Assembly (NCBI GenBank): GCA_006176705.1
Contig: QRFJ01001016.1
Span: 191,001-255,000 of the forward strand
Source: Cocos nucifera
Lineage: Eukaryota > Streptophyta > Magnoliopsida > Arecales > Arecaceae
Reading direction: 5' to 3'
Length of the DNA stretch: 64,000 nucleotides
In this document: in pieces, positions 37,830 through 48,914 of the stretch
How positions within the stretch are numbered: the stretch's first letter is position 1
Layout: each line of letters begins with the position of its first letter
Translations under genes and position numbers: made by a program
Notes under the pieces: generated by a model
The model's database searches: none
What the model was told of the DNA's origin: nothing
What the model saw: the letters and a program-made list of their open reading frames with translations, nothing else

Positions 37830-40800
37830 TTTATGATATTACTGACTGGGTATTAGATACCGGTAGCCCTTACCATATTTGCAATTCATTGCAGGGGTTG
37901 TAGGTCAGTAGAAGATTCAAGCAAGATGAGAGATTCCTTAATGTTGGAGATGGAAGATCAGTTCCAGTTCTAGCTTTAAAAATTTTGAAATTTATATTTG
38001 AATCTCATACCTTTGTTCTTAATGATTGTCATTTCTATCCTAGTTTCTTTTTAAATATCATTTCTGTAGGCCTTTTAGCCAAGAATAATTATCAAATTTT
38101 AATAAAAAAATAAATTTATAATGTCATTATGAATGGTGTTACTGCTTTCTATGGATAATTGAACAATGGTGTATATATGCTATCATAATTTACTAATGTA
38201 GTCTATTCTACTGGCAAGCATCCTAGATTAGATAGTGTATCAGATATCTACTTATGACACATATAAATAAGAATAGGATAAATATATTGACTCAAAAGAA
38301 AATCCTCGAAGTTAATAATTATGAATTACTTCCAACCTGTGAGTCCTATCTTCTTGGTAAAATAACCAATTCATCTTTTACTGAAAAAGATGAGAGAGCC
38401 GATGAGCTCTTAGGTCTAATGCATATTGATGTATGTGGACCAATGAGCATCAGTGTCAGAGGTGGATATGTCTACTTCATCACTTTCACAGATGATCTAT
38501 CCAGATATGGATATGTCTATTTGATGAAACATAAGTCGGATTCTTTTGAAATGTTCAAACGATTTCGAAGTGAAGTAGAAAAATAAACTACGAAGAGTAT
38601 TAAAACTCTTCGATCTGATCGAGGAGGAGAATACCTTTCTGATGAGTTTTGATAAGTGATAAAAATATACTAATAAAAGTATTAAATTATAAAATAAATT
38701 AATCTATTTTATTAAAAATTAATACTTTTATTAATCTTATGTAGGAAAGAAGGCCATCAATGAGAAGATGTCATTTTTCTGGTTCAAATAAAAAAAATTT
38801 CAGACAAAACGGACTTCAAACGAGCCCAGAATTGAATTTCAAAAAAAAAAAAAAAAAACCGCCGATGCAACGCTGACGTCAGGATGACGTCAGCATTTTT
38901 CGTGGTGCACGGTGGACCATCTGAAGGGTAATTCAGGAATTTTACAGCATAAAGAGCGTGCTGATTGGTTGAAGAACGCGGCGGTCCACGCAACACCGGG
39001 CTTGCGCACGGTCCACGGAGGGCAATTTGGGAATTCTGATTGATGTAACGGGCGGTTTTAACTGAAGCTTGATCGGACGGACGAGAAGAAGGCGCTGATG
39101 GATGGCATCCGTAGTTTCCGATCGAGATCCAATGGTTGAGATTCATCCCGACGTAAAACTAAAGGTCTGAAGGCTTCTTTCAATACGATCGGACGGCCCA
39201 GATTCGATCCAATGGATGATCCAATGGCTGATATTAAATTCGACTTGATCTGGGTTATTTTAAGAATTTTTTGAGTGGTTTTTGGACCGTTTGATCACCA
39301 TCCAATGGTCAAAATTACCCATATCCTAATTTGAGTTAGTTTGGGAGTCTAAAACCTAGTTTTTGATGGATTTTGAGGAGAAATCAAATTTTTTATCTAT
39401 AAAAATCTATGGTTGTCGTGAAAAAAAAGAAGAAGGAGAATTAAAGAAAGAGACAGAGGGAGAAAGAGAGAGACAAAGAGAGAGACAGGGAGAAAGAGAG
39501 AGAGGGAGAAAGAGAGAGACAGAGAGAGAGATGGGGAGAAAGAGAGAGAGGAGAGAGATAAAAGAAAAGTTATTTATGAGAAAATTAAAAAAGATTTTTT
39601 TGATTTTTCTTCGACCAAGGAGCCTCCTCTTCTTCATCAAGTTCTCCACATCAAAAGCAGCAGACAATCAATTTCAGCAATCAAATAGTCTAATTTTTTC
39701 ATACTTTTTATTTTATTTGCTGTTTTTGAATTTGTTATCATGAACTAAATTTTATTTTACTAAGACTAAGGTGTAGCCACTCTTTTGATGTAATATTCAG
39801 TATGACTTATTTTTAAATTTTATTCATGAGGAGTATATAAATTTGATCTTAATGCTTTTAGATTACTAGCCATCTTCTAATTGATCTGATGAATATAGAT
39901 GTTACGGACCAAGTACATCTATGTTAATGCTTCTTGATTATATACCTTGTATTATGAATCAAATTAGAATTCATATGCATGTGGGAATTTTAGTGCGCTT
40001 TGGATGCAGCGTATTTTAATTAGAGGGTTTCACAAAATCTAATGCATTAATATTTATTTAAATTATACCTGGATCAAAGAATAATTAATAAATATTAATA
40101 ATTTTGCTATGCCTAGACCAAAGGATAGTGAATAAATTAGGAGACTTCACCGTCACATGAAATAAAATTAATCTAAAAATCTGAATATTGTATCGACTGA
40201 GTTGGTGAACCGATTGCCTTAGTAATCCATTGCTCTTGAATTTAAAATCCTAATAATTTACACTCTCTCTATTTAATTAAAAACTTTTAATTTTTTTTAA
40301 TTTTTTATTCTCATAAATCGATCTTCTAAATAAAGCATAGGAAAGAGCTTTTCAGTACTTATTTTCCAATCCTCTAGGGATGATACTCTACTCATTCACT
40401 TTATTACTTGATCGACTGGTGCACTTGCCATAGCTATAAATTAGCACGCATCAAGTTTCTCACATATTTAGGAGAGAATAAAATTCTCTTTCAATGGACT
40501 CCTCCTGAAACACCACAGCATAATAGTGTGACTGAAAGAAGAAATCAGACTTTATTAGACATGGTCCTATCCATGATGGGATTTACCAGCTTGTCGATAT
40601 CCTTCTGGAGATATGCACTCGAATCAGCTTGTTATTTATTAAATAGGATTCTAAGTCTATAGTTAAAACTCCATATGAGATATGGATAGGACGTAAGCCT
40701 GTACTTTCACACCTTAGAATTTGGAAGGTACCCGGCTTATGTCAAATGGTTAGTTACAGACAAACTTGGACCTAGATCTGACAAGTGTATATTCATTGGG

Positions 40801-42682
40801 TACCCAAAAGAGACCAAAGGATACTATTTCTACCATACTGATGAACAAAAGGTGTTCGTTAGCCTTAGGATAACCTTTTTGGAAAAGAAGTTTCTTAGTG
40901 AAGAAACTGTTGCCTCTAAGATTGAACTTGATAAAGTTCAATAGATAGAAAGTCCGACACAGAATGTTGAACCTAAGTCGGATTTGACCAGATTAGATTC
41001 GAAGCCTAGTGAACCCACACCATTAAGATGATCCGGTAGAGTATCGCACCATCCGAATAGATACTATGAATTCTTAGTCCATGATGGTGATCCCATCGAA
41101 CTCGATGAGAATGATGAGGATTTGATTACTTATATGGATGCGATGCAGAGTTTGACTTCGAGAAATGGCTAGAAGCCATGAGATCCAAAATGGATTTCAT
41201 GAAGATCAATGATGTGTGGAAATTAGTTGATCCACCTAAAGAGATTAAATTCATTGGATGTAAATGGGTCTTCAAAAGAAAGAGGGGCGTAGATGGAAAG
41301 ATGAAGATCTATAAAGTCCATCTGGTTGCCAAGAGATATCGTCAACATTATGGTATTGATTATGATGAGACGTTCTTTCTAATGGTGATGCTCAAGTTCA
41401 TTCGGATCATGCTTGCCATTGCTGTTCATCTGAACTATGAGATCTGGTAGATGGATGTGAAGACAGCTTTTCTAAATGGAGAGCTGACCAAAGAGGTGTA
41501 TATGATACAACCTCACATCCACAGATGAGTTCAAGGTGTGCAAGCTTCAGAGATCCATTTACAGATTGAAGCAGGCATATCAGAGTTGGAATATGCATTT
41601 TGATAAAATGATCAAAACGTATGGCTTTGTTAAGAATGGAGAAAAATCATGCATTTACAAATGGGCAAATGGTCCAGCAGTGGTATTTCTTATTTTGTAC
41701 GTAGATGATATTCTCTTAATCAAGAATGATATCCCCGTACTATAAGAAATAAAAGTGTGGTTGTCATTACAGTTCTCCATGAAGGACTTGGATGAAGCAT
41801 CTTACATCCTTGAGATAAAGATCTATAGAGATAGATCTAAAAGTATGCTTGGTATATCTCAGTCCACGTACATAGAAATTATGCTGAAGAGATTCAGTAT
41901 GGAGAATTTCAAAAAAGACTATCTTTCGATAGATCAAAAAATTTCTCTCTCTAAAAAGGATTGTCCGATAACTTCTGAAGAGAGAGAGCATATGAGTAAA
42001 ATTTTATATGCTTCGACTGTAGGATCTATTATATATGCAATGATATGTACGAGATCAGACGTGGCATACTGATTAAGAGTGGTAAGTAGATACCAGTCTG
42101 ATCCTGAAGAAAATCATTGGAAGATAGTTAAAACCATCCTTAAGTATTTGAAAAATACTAAGAACCAATGGTTGGTTTATGGTGAGTCAGATCTGAAGCT
42201 TGTGGGATTTACAGACTCCAACTTTCAATCTGACCATGATGAAAGTAAAAATATATCGGGATATATCTTTACTCTAAATGATGGAGCCATCTGCTGAAAA
42301 AGTTTCAAGCAGCATACAGTGGCTGACTCTGTTTGTGAAGCAGAGTACATAGCAGCATTAGATGCAGCAAAAAAAATTGTGGTTAAGAAAGTTCATCACC
42401 GAGCTTGGATTATCATCCTTCATTGATGGTCCAGTCCTACTCTATTGCAATAGCACTGGCACCATAGCTCAAGCAAAGAAACCAAAGGCACACCAACGGA
42501 CAAAGCACATTCTGCGTTGCTTTCATTTGGTCTATAAAATCATGGATCATAATGACGTCGACCTTCAGAAGATCGACGGAAAGAAGAACCTTACCGACCC
42601 CTTTATTAAAGCCCTGACAATCAAGGAGTTCGACAACCATAAGTCGAAGATGGGTATTAGATACTGTGCCGAGTGGTTGTAG
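37830..42682 (+). pseudogene. Copia 2 pol (protease, integrase, reverse transcriptase, RNase H)
   Basis: Protease: WVLDTGSPYHIC with the DTG active site near 37857-37865. Integrase: MHIDVCGP and RSDRGGEYL, interrupted at 38650 by a solo LTR and resumed at 40459 (TPQHNSVTERRN). Reverse transcriptase: KWVFKRKRGVDGK, then YRQHYGIDYDETF and YVDDILLI (intact YVDD, 41698-41721). RNase H: GFTDSNFQSD and EAEYIAA, ending at TAG 42680-42682. Stops at 38584 (TAA), 41448 (TAG) and 42295 (TGA) fall at conserved Gln, Gln and Trp sites. Additional frameshifts are present near 40660 and 41500. Confidence 0.88.
38645..40458. mobile_element. Gypsy-type solo LTR (38650-40453) in Copia 2 integrase
   Basis: It begins TGATAAGTGATAAAAAT and ends TTAGCACGCATCA, so TG...CA termini. 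It is flanked by the 5-bp duplication AGTTT (38645-38649 and 40454-40458), and the integrase frame is in register when AGTTT is counted once. The 1804-bp insert has no internal LTR pair and no coding domain. Its 3' end wording (GGTGCACTTGCC near the end) recalls Athila/Tat-like Gypsy LTRs. It contains an AG-rich simple-sequence tract (39420-39560). The best reading is a solo LTR left after recombination between two LTRs; a small non-autonomous element is the alternative. Confidence 0.85.
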
Positions 42683-42695
42683 GATAAGTAAAAGT

Positions 42696-44530
42696 TATTA
42701 AAAATTATATCCTAAAGCTAATCGTCAGTCTATTGATGATTGAGCTATTTTATAATTATAATTAATTTATTAATTAATAAAAATATTTTGGTATCTTTTT
42801 CATCATAAGTTTATATTTTTTAATGAACTTTATTATTATGATAAAGTCCGTAGGACTGTTTAGTTTAGATAAAGAGAGAATTTATCGATTAGTCCTTAAA
42901 TTTATTCACGACCAAATGATAGGTTGTTAATTATGACAATAACATCTATCGAGCATAGGTCGCTATATGCCATATAGATTGGTTGTCCTCTTAACCAAGG
43001 AGTGTAGAAACACTGGTATGGCATATAGGTGAGATGAATGGGTACATCGTTATTGAACGTAACCAAGTTCAGAACATTCTACTGTCAAAAATGTCTCTAA
43101 TGAGATATAGGTATAAATATATCTTAAACCTAAGATCACCTCAGTGACTTGCAAGTAACTCACTGTGCTTTGGTACCGAACTAACTGTATTTCTAATTTA
43201 GTAACGAAAGGCTTTTGGGCATAGTCAAGTACTTACGAAGTTGGAGTGTGATCAAGATAGAATTGACCGCTTCAAGAGTTGGAGAAAAATGTATCACTAT
43301 ATTTCAATATAGCAAAACCTTGGTTAGGATAATCCATCAGATGGATTTGATATTTTGAAAATCAATATGGACAACCTGATCAGAGTTGATGGTTGAACTC
43401 TGAGGTGTCCTACGAGCATTATGGTCAAGGGAATGAATTGTATGAAAACTATATCCGTATGGATTCTAAGGATGGTGTTCTACACCTTTGACCTATCCGA
43501 CCATCGGGTATCATTGCTAGATGGTCACTTTAATTAGTACAAACATTTATTTCTGTGCTACAAGCTTAGGTTTGGATCTATGAGGTCATATATATTAGAG
43601 CTTATGATATGATTGGATGGTTGATCAATGATTAAGAATCGTTCTAGGATTAAACAATCAATACAATTGGTATTTAACCTAGTGCAAGTGTTGCAAGAGG
43701 ATCAATTAGCAATTAGATTGCTAATTGGCTTAATTTGATTAAGCCAATAGGCTGAGATTAAGTTTAATTAAATATGATTTAATTAAATTTAGTTTGGACT
43801 TGATTGGATTAAGTCCAGTTGATTTATTGGATAAGCCAAATGCAAGGAAGAACTAGTCCTAGTCTAACTAGGATTTGGATTAATCTATTTTTCTAATTTG
43901 AATAGAAAATAAATTAAAATTAAATCTAATTTAATCTAATTTAATTAAGTTCTTAAATGGGTTTGGGTCTTATTTAATTAGGTTGGTTTAATCTTGATTT
44001 TATTTGGTTAAAAGATCTTGTTTGACCAAGTCAAAATAGGAGTCTTAGTGTGATTAGGACTTTCTATCACTTGTGCCACTTAATCCTCACACCTCATGCT
44101 CCTTTTGTTTTATTTCTTACGTGAAAATTTTTCACTCCTATGACTTCTCACGCCCTTTTTCTCTCCTCCTTTTCTCACAAGGCAATTTATTGGAAGACCA
44201 AGTCAAAAAAGGAGTTAGTTTTGCCTAGGATTCTATGAGATAGAATCTTTGTTGATCAAAACACTTTTCCTTGAGTGCCATCCCTTTTTTAATTAATTCT
44301 TTTCTTATTCTATGAAAATAATCTTTTTTTTTATGTACCCTCCCTTGCTGGTCCACGTCAATAATTATGGAGGAGGCGCGCAAGAGTTGGATGCCCCAAC
44401 TCTTGGACGACTCTGAGAGGCCGGACGTATGTGCGGCTCGTGACTTCATCCTCAAATCCGCATCTCTAACTTGCTCAAGTAATAGATCTGATCTATTAAC
44501 TTCGTACTTGCACTTGATGTAGTGTAGATA
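42696..44530 (+). repeat. Copia 2 3' LTR (alignable part)
   Basis: It matches 32926-35210 but lacks about 450 bp present in the 5' LTR (junction near 44400, between GATGCCCCAAC and the AGGCCGGACGT region). 44531-44756 is AT-rich and is either the LTR's diverged end or flank. Copia 1 coding resumes at 44757. Confidence 0.8.
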
Positions 44531-44756
44531 TAGGTTGATTTGATCAATTTTTTATTTTTTTATTTAGTTTTAATTTTTAATTTAATATCATGCCTTGATC
44601 ATGTAATAGATCTGAGATCTAGATGTTTATATATTTATTTAAATAAATATTTAATTTATTTATGTTTTTTATTATAAGATCTTGAAAAAATTTTCAAGAT
44701 CTATCTATAAAATTTTAAATCTGATTCTTTCATAAATATCAAAATTTAATGAGCCA

Positions 44757-46327
44757 TATAGATATGCCGTCACAACGTCCATAAGACGTATTTCCAATCT
44801 TTCATATACTACTAGGCTAATTAGAAAACAAAATGTAATCATATCCATCACCGGTGAATATGTCTCATTATAATCATTCCCAGGTCTCTGGGGAATCCTT
44901 GGGCAACGAGCCAGGCTTTATACCTGACAATCTTGTTTTTCTCATTTCGTTTCCGAACAAATATCCATTTATATCCAACGGGCTTTACGTTATTAGGGAT
45001 TCGAGTTATGGGTCCAAAAACCTCTTGTTTGGCTAGGGAAGCTAATTCAGCTTTAATTGCTTCCTCCCACTTAGGCCAATCTTGCCTTTGACGACATTCA
45101 ATAATAGATTGTGACTCATAATCATCATCTATAATTTTATGAGCAACTGAGAATGCAAAAACATCATCAATGATGATTTCATTTCGGTCCCAAATCTCAT
45201 TACAATATGTAATGGAATTCTCTGTATTCCCGGGATTGATTATATTTTCATGGGTTTATGCATCTTCCGATGCAATGAGTTCCTTGCGAGCAAGCACCAC
45301 ACCAGGCTCTTCTCGAGCGTGTTCCTGATTTTTTCCCCTTCATTCTCGAGGGACGGTGTCTTTTGATCCCACCGGTCTACCACGTTTCAAGTGTGGGAGA
45401 TTTTGATCCATTTTTGCCTGTCCTTCAGGAACCGCTATCCTAGCTGGAGCATTTGCAGCTGGAAGATGAGACTTCGTTATCTTAGCAACATCATTAAATG
45501 CGTCAGGAAGTCTATTGGCCATTGCCGGATTATGTATTGTCCTTCATTTTCACACTCAGGAGTTCTCGGGTCTAATTGAGATAATTTTTTCTCGTTCCAG
45601 GAGAAAACTTTAACTGATTTCTGCTTTGCAGTTATGGAAGTTGTAGATGTCCCAATTGATGGAAACACGATCTCATCGAAATGACAATCTGCAGATCCGG
45701 CAGTAAAAAGATTCCAAGAACCTAATGATGGATGGTGAATTAAATCCAACATAAATGCCCAAACGACGTTGGGGACCCATTTTCGTCCTTTTGGCGGTGC
45801 TACGGGCACCTGGACTGCACGACCAAAGGTGTGCAAATGTGAAATATCAGGTTCGTAACCAAGAACCATTTGAAGGGGAGATTGTAAGAGACTAGCAGTG
45901 GGGCGCAATCTAATTAGGGCTGCTGCATGTAGAACTGCATGACCCCCATGATGTATCATTGAGATTTGTTCTCAATAATAGAGTGCGGGCAATGATTTGA
46001 ATACGTTTAATCAAGGATTCTTCCAATCCATTTTGAGTATGAACATACGCGACCGGATGCTCAACCACATTTCCGAGTGAAGCACAATACAAATCAAAAC
46101 TCTTTGATGTAAATTCACCAGCATTATCCATCCTTAGGCTTTTAATTGGATAATCATAGAATTATGTCCGGAGCTTTATAATATGCACAAGTAAACATGC
46201 AAAGATGACATTGCATTGTAGGTCCTCCGATCACTAGAATGCTGGGACGCATTTGATATTCCCCTTCGAATTTTTATGATATCCAGTATCATGCTTTCTT
46301 TCCTCAAAATTAAATTTCGAAAATAAT
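44757..46327 (-). pseudogene. Copia 1 pol: integrase and start of reverse transcriptase
   Basis: On the minus strand from 46327 downward: FACLLVHIIKLRT (46215 region), a stop, then YDYPIKSLRMDNAGEFTSKS, VAYVHTQNGLEESLIKRIQI, TASLLQSPLQMVLGYEPDIS and HTFGRAV (integrase). Next is the linker with RGRPVGSKD (about 45365), then the reverse-transcriptase start VGYKWIFVRKRNEKNKIVRY and ARLVAQGFPQRPGNDYNETY up to AYLYGSL at the Copia 2 junction. Several frameshifts and stops are present. The N-terminal integrase and the protease are missing. Confidence 0.88.
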
Positions 46328-47000
46328 CGAGGCTCTTCCTCTAGCGCCAACTGTTGCTCCTAAATCTTTCGACTTAAGATCGACTAACGAGGATGGAGAA
46401 GCTCGACCACCAAGAAATATTAGGCCGAGATGAACTTGGCTAGAGCTTCACCCATTCACTTGCAATAAAGTTTCCACCGGAGTGTTCTCCGATGAAGATC
46501 CTTCGATGCTCAAATTAGGAGATTGAAGAACAATGAGGAGAGAGCGTCGAATTGAATGGCATATCTTGAGGGTTCCGGAGCTCCTTTATTTATAGGAAAG
46601 AAGTTGAAGTCGTATCCATTTTGAACTCTAATAGCTTTCCGAGTTAGTCGCCCTAGGTTGATTCGGAAGATTTCTTTCCTTCTTTGGAGACGAGATTGCG
46701 AAAGATTTCTCTTTATCCAAATTTTTCGATTTGGAGAGGACGCAGTTTCAGCAGAGATGGTTGTAGGTCGGTCATTGACGAGCTATGAGTCTATTCACGT
46801 AGCTCAGCGGCCAACTTCATCCGACGAGGATGAGGTATGAAGGCCTATCTCATTTTGTCAGGAGACGATCTTTAGTAAGTCGGCCAAAATTGTAGGTCGG
46901 CTTAAGTCAACCTACAGCTAACTGTGAACGAAGTATCGCATTGTTTCGCTCAGACGATCCATTGATGTAGGTCGGTGGCCGATTCTAAATAGGCCGAGGC
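46328..47000 (-). mobile_element. Single Gypsy LTR with 18-nt primer-site-like tail, inserted in Copia 1
   Basis: A block of about 660 bp (46334-46994) lies between the Copia 1 gag end and integrase, flanked by the direct repeat CGAGGC (46328-46333 and 46995-47000). At 46334-46351 lies TCTTCCTCTAGCGCCAAC, followed by TGTTGCTCC. This is the same arrangement as the primer site and LTR border at 20131-20149. The body shares layout with that LTR (GCAATAAAGTTTC, CTCCGATGAAGATCC, reversed TATA near 46590). The far end (about 46994) lacks a clear CA. It is a related Gypsy LTR without internal coding DNA. Confidence 0.65.
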
Positions 47001-47690
47001 TATACTAGTCCCATTCCATAATAATTTTCATTAGTCATCTTCTTTGGCCTTCTTTCTTTATCATGATTCGGGCCAAAGTTATGTTTTCTAGGGCGGTTAT
47101 ATTCCTTGCCACCCCTTGGAGGAATATGTTCTTGCCTGCGCTTGTAGCCCTTAAAATGGCCAGTATTTTTTGCAGAGTTAGCATGTGCTTCAGGCAATAC
47201 TTTTGAGCCAGCAGGTCTAAGATCATGATTTTTGAGCAGCAGTTCATTAGTTTGCTCTACATAAATTAATTCAGAGTATGTGACAAATTGACGCTGCCGG
47301 TATTGCTGTTGCAATACAATATTCGAAGCGTGGAAGGTAGAGAAAGTTTTCTCCAACAGTTCCGCATCAGTGAGCTTGACACCGCATAACTCAAGCCGAG
47401 AAACAATATCAAATAAAGTGGAGTTATAGATTTAAAATCTTGCAGCCTGAGATGCTGCCAGTCATACCGTGCTTGGGGGAGGATAACAGTCTTCCATAGG
47501 ATCTGAGGGTCTCCAACGGATAGTCTGCAGGCTCTCATGTAAATGATGACGAATAAAAATCAGTGCATTTGCATTATCTTTTGCATTTGAGGCTCCGTCC
47601 TCCTCCGTAGTAATTGCATCATGGAGACCTTGCCCTTGGAGGTGCATTTCCATGTCGAAGGCACCAGGAAAAATAATTATTTCCACTCAC
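47001..47690 (-). pseudogene. Copia 1 gag
   Basis: The minus strand reads FPGAFDMEMHLQGQGLHDAI, then SLQTIRWRPSDPMEDCYPPP, a stop, RLELCGVKLTDAELLEKTFS and TFHASNIVLQQQYRQRQFVT, then a basic Lys/Arg-rich tail (KGYKRRQEHIPPRGGKEYNR). This is the UBN2-type Copia gag order, with frameshifts near 47350 and 47460. The zinc knuckle that should follow is degraded at the junction with the inserted LTR. Confidence 0.85.
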
Positions 47691-47769
47691 TTCTAGGATG
47701 TAGAATTTGGGCTTTTCAATATTTGCCATAACTCTTGCAAAAATTGTTCACTCAGTTGGTAGATCTTCG

Positions 47770-48119
47770 TGCCGCAAAATATTACGCTGAAAATATATAA
47801 TGAAGAGAATAGAGAGAGATTGAGAAGAGGGAGCGAATAAATACCAAAAAAAGTCGAAGGAGAGAATTTTATTTTCAACTCATTTTTTTTCACCTTACAA
47901 TGCTCAAAACTACTCTCCTATTTATAGGAGAATAAAAATGCATCATACAATGCATGAATGGATGAACAGTGAGGGAGATGAACAGATGCGGTTATTCTCC
48001 TTGAATGAAAAGATGAAGGGATATACGAGAAGATGAAGGATTGTATGACATAAATGTACCATAATAGATATATTGAATAGGATGAATACAACAAACATTC
48101 ATTCATGTATTTTATAACA
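47770..48119 (-). repeat. Copia 1 5' LTR
   Basis: It starts TGCCGCAAAATATTACG and ends TTTATAACA in plus-strand view, with the 25818-26155 copy as partner. The start differs from the partner by several C/T changes (TGTTGT against TGCCGC). The target duplication GTTTT follows at 48120. No standard primer-binding site is legible just inside. Confidence 0.9.
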
Positions 48120-48124
48120 GTTTT

Positions 48125-48286
48125 ATTCATGTAATTTTCATGCTAAAATTTTGAGGATTAAGTGAAATCCTTCTCTTTCCGTATTTATTGGTTGGAATCC
48201 TCCCCTTTGAACTTCCGTATCTCAATAAAATAAGAGGCGGCTTTTCCACCATCCTATTCATCAAAAAAAAAAAAAAAAGAAAAAAA
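48125..48286 (+). pseudogene. LINE 3' tail with poly-A, separated from its body by Copia 1
   Basis: The block starts with a T-rich tract that continues the GGTTTTGTTTTT at 25807-25817, followed by a 3' UTR-like stretch (TTCATGTAATTTT, CAATAAAATAAGAGGCGG). It ends in a 16-base A run at 48263-48278 and a further A-rich piece. Such a layout is typical of plant LINE 3' ends. 48287-48914 shows nothing recognisable. Confidence 0.55.
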
Positions 48287-48914
48287 GCCAATATTTTAGG
48301 TCTAATAATTTATTGGTTTGGTCATGCAAATGGGCGACATGATTGCATTAGTTTTATGAACAAGTGTTAGCCGGTTATGCGAATGAATGACATGGTCGCT
48401 CATTTGCTCATTAAATGCCCATTCACAGGAAGCATTGGATCCGCTGCGAATTCAAACCCAAACCCATCCGAGAGGATGGCCATCCAACGTCCGCACATTG
48501 GACGTCCTACGAGTGCTATAAATTTCAACCATTACTAAGGAGAGCTTGGGAATTGCAATAGGTTGCAAAATTTGGTGTGGACGGAATGTGAGAATTTTTC
48601 TAAGAAGGAATAGTTCCATCTTCTCTATTCTTCAACGGATTCTTCAAAATTTTCACCAATGGGAGCATCTTTGTAAAGACAAGGTGATTGAAGTCCTTTG
48701 AAAGCTTTGGAGCACCCTTTCATCCCTGTGGTGCTCATTAGACCGGTTTTGACGTGCATCCCATATGCACCTTGCTTGTTTCATCTTCATCGGTAACATT
48801 TCCATTCTTATGTGATTTGTACATTCCATCTCTTTGTTAATAAATTGGAGAAAGTGTCCCACTCTATCCCTTTGTTCTTGTTACCGCCTCCCTGGCATCC
48901 TCTTTGCTCTCGTT

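Larger units (their letters stand above)
32926..44756 (+). mobile_element. Copia 2: Ty1/copia LTR retrotransposon inserted in Copia 1
   Basis: The LTRs begin TATTAAAAATTATATCC at 32926 and 42696. Between them on the plus strand lie gag (36931), protease (37850), integrase (38250-38650 and 40459-41000), reverse transcriptase (41178-41780) and RNase H (42079-42682), in the Copia order. The outer borders fall inside the Copia 1 reverse transcriptase: its coding resumes at about 44757 (SL...) and 32925 (YMKIP...). A clean target duplication was not established; AAATT occurs near both ends. The element is dead, with at least five premature stops in conserved places and a solo LTR in its integrase. 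No clear primer-binding site was found. Confidence 0.88.
25818..48119 (-). mobile_element. Copia 1: Ty1/copia LTR retrotransposon, minus strand, with nested insertions
   Basis: It is bounded by LTRs 25818-26155 and 47770-48119 and by a 5-bp target duplication GTTTT (25813-25817 and 48120-48124). Removing the CACTA element and Copia 2 leaves about 5.1 kb, a standard Copia length. In element order (high to low coordinates): 5' LTR, gag (about 47690-47001), a Gypsy LTR fragment, integrase, reverse transcriptase (split by Copia 2 and by CACTA), RNase H, polypurine tract (26156-26167, GGGGGAG adjoining the 3' LTR) and 3' LTR. The order integrase, then reverse transcriptase, then RNase H identifies the Copia superfamily. 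The protease region is missing, and stops and frameshifts are present. It inserted into what looks like the 3' region of a LINE. Confidence 0.93.

Noticed and set aside
39420..39560. Arg/Glu-rich ORF in the solo LTR as a gene
   Set aside because: It is the translation of a GAGAGA simple-sequence tract.
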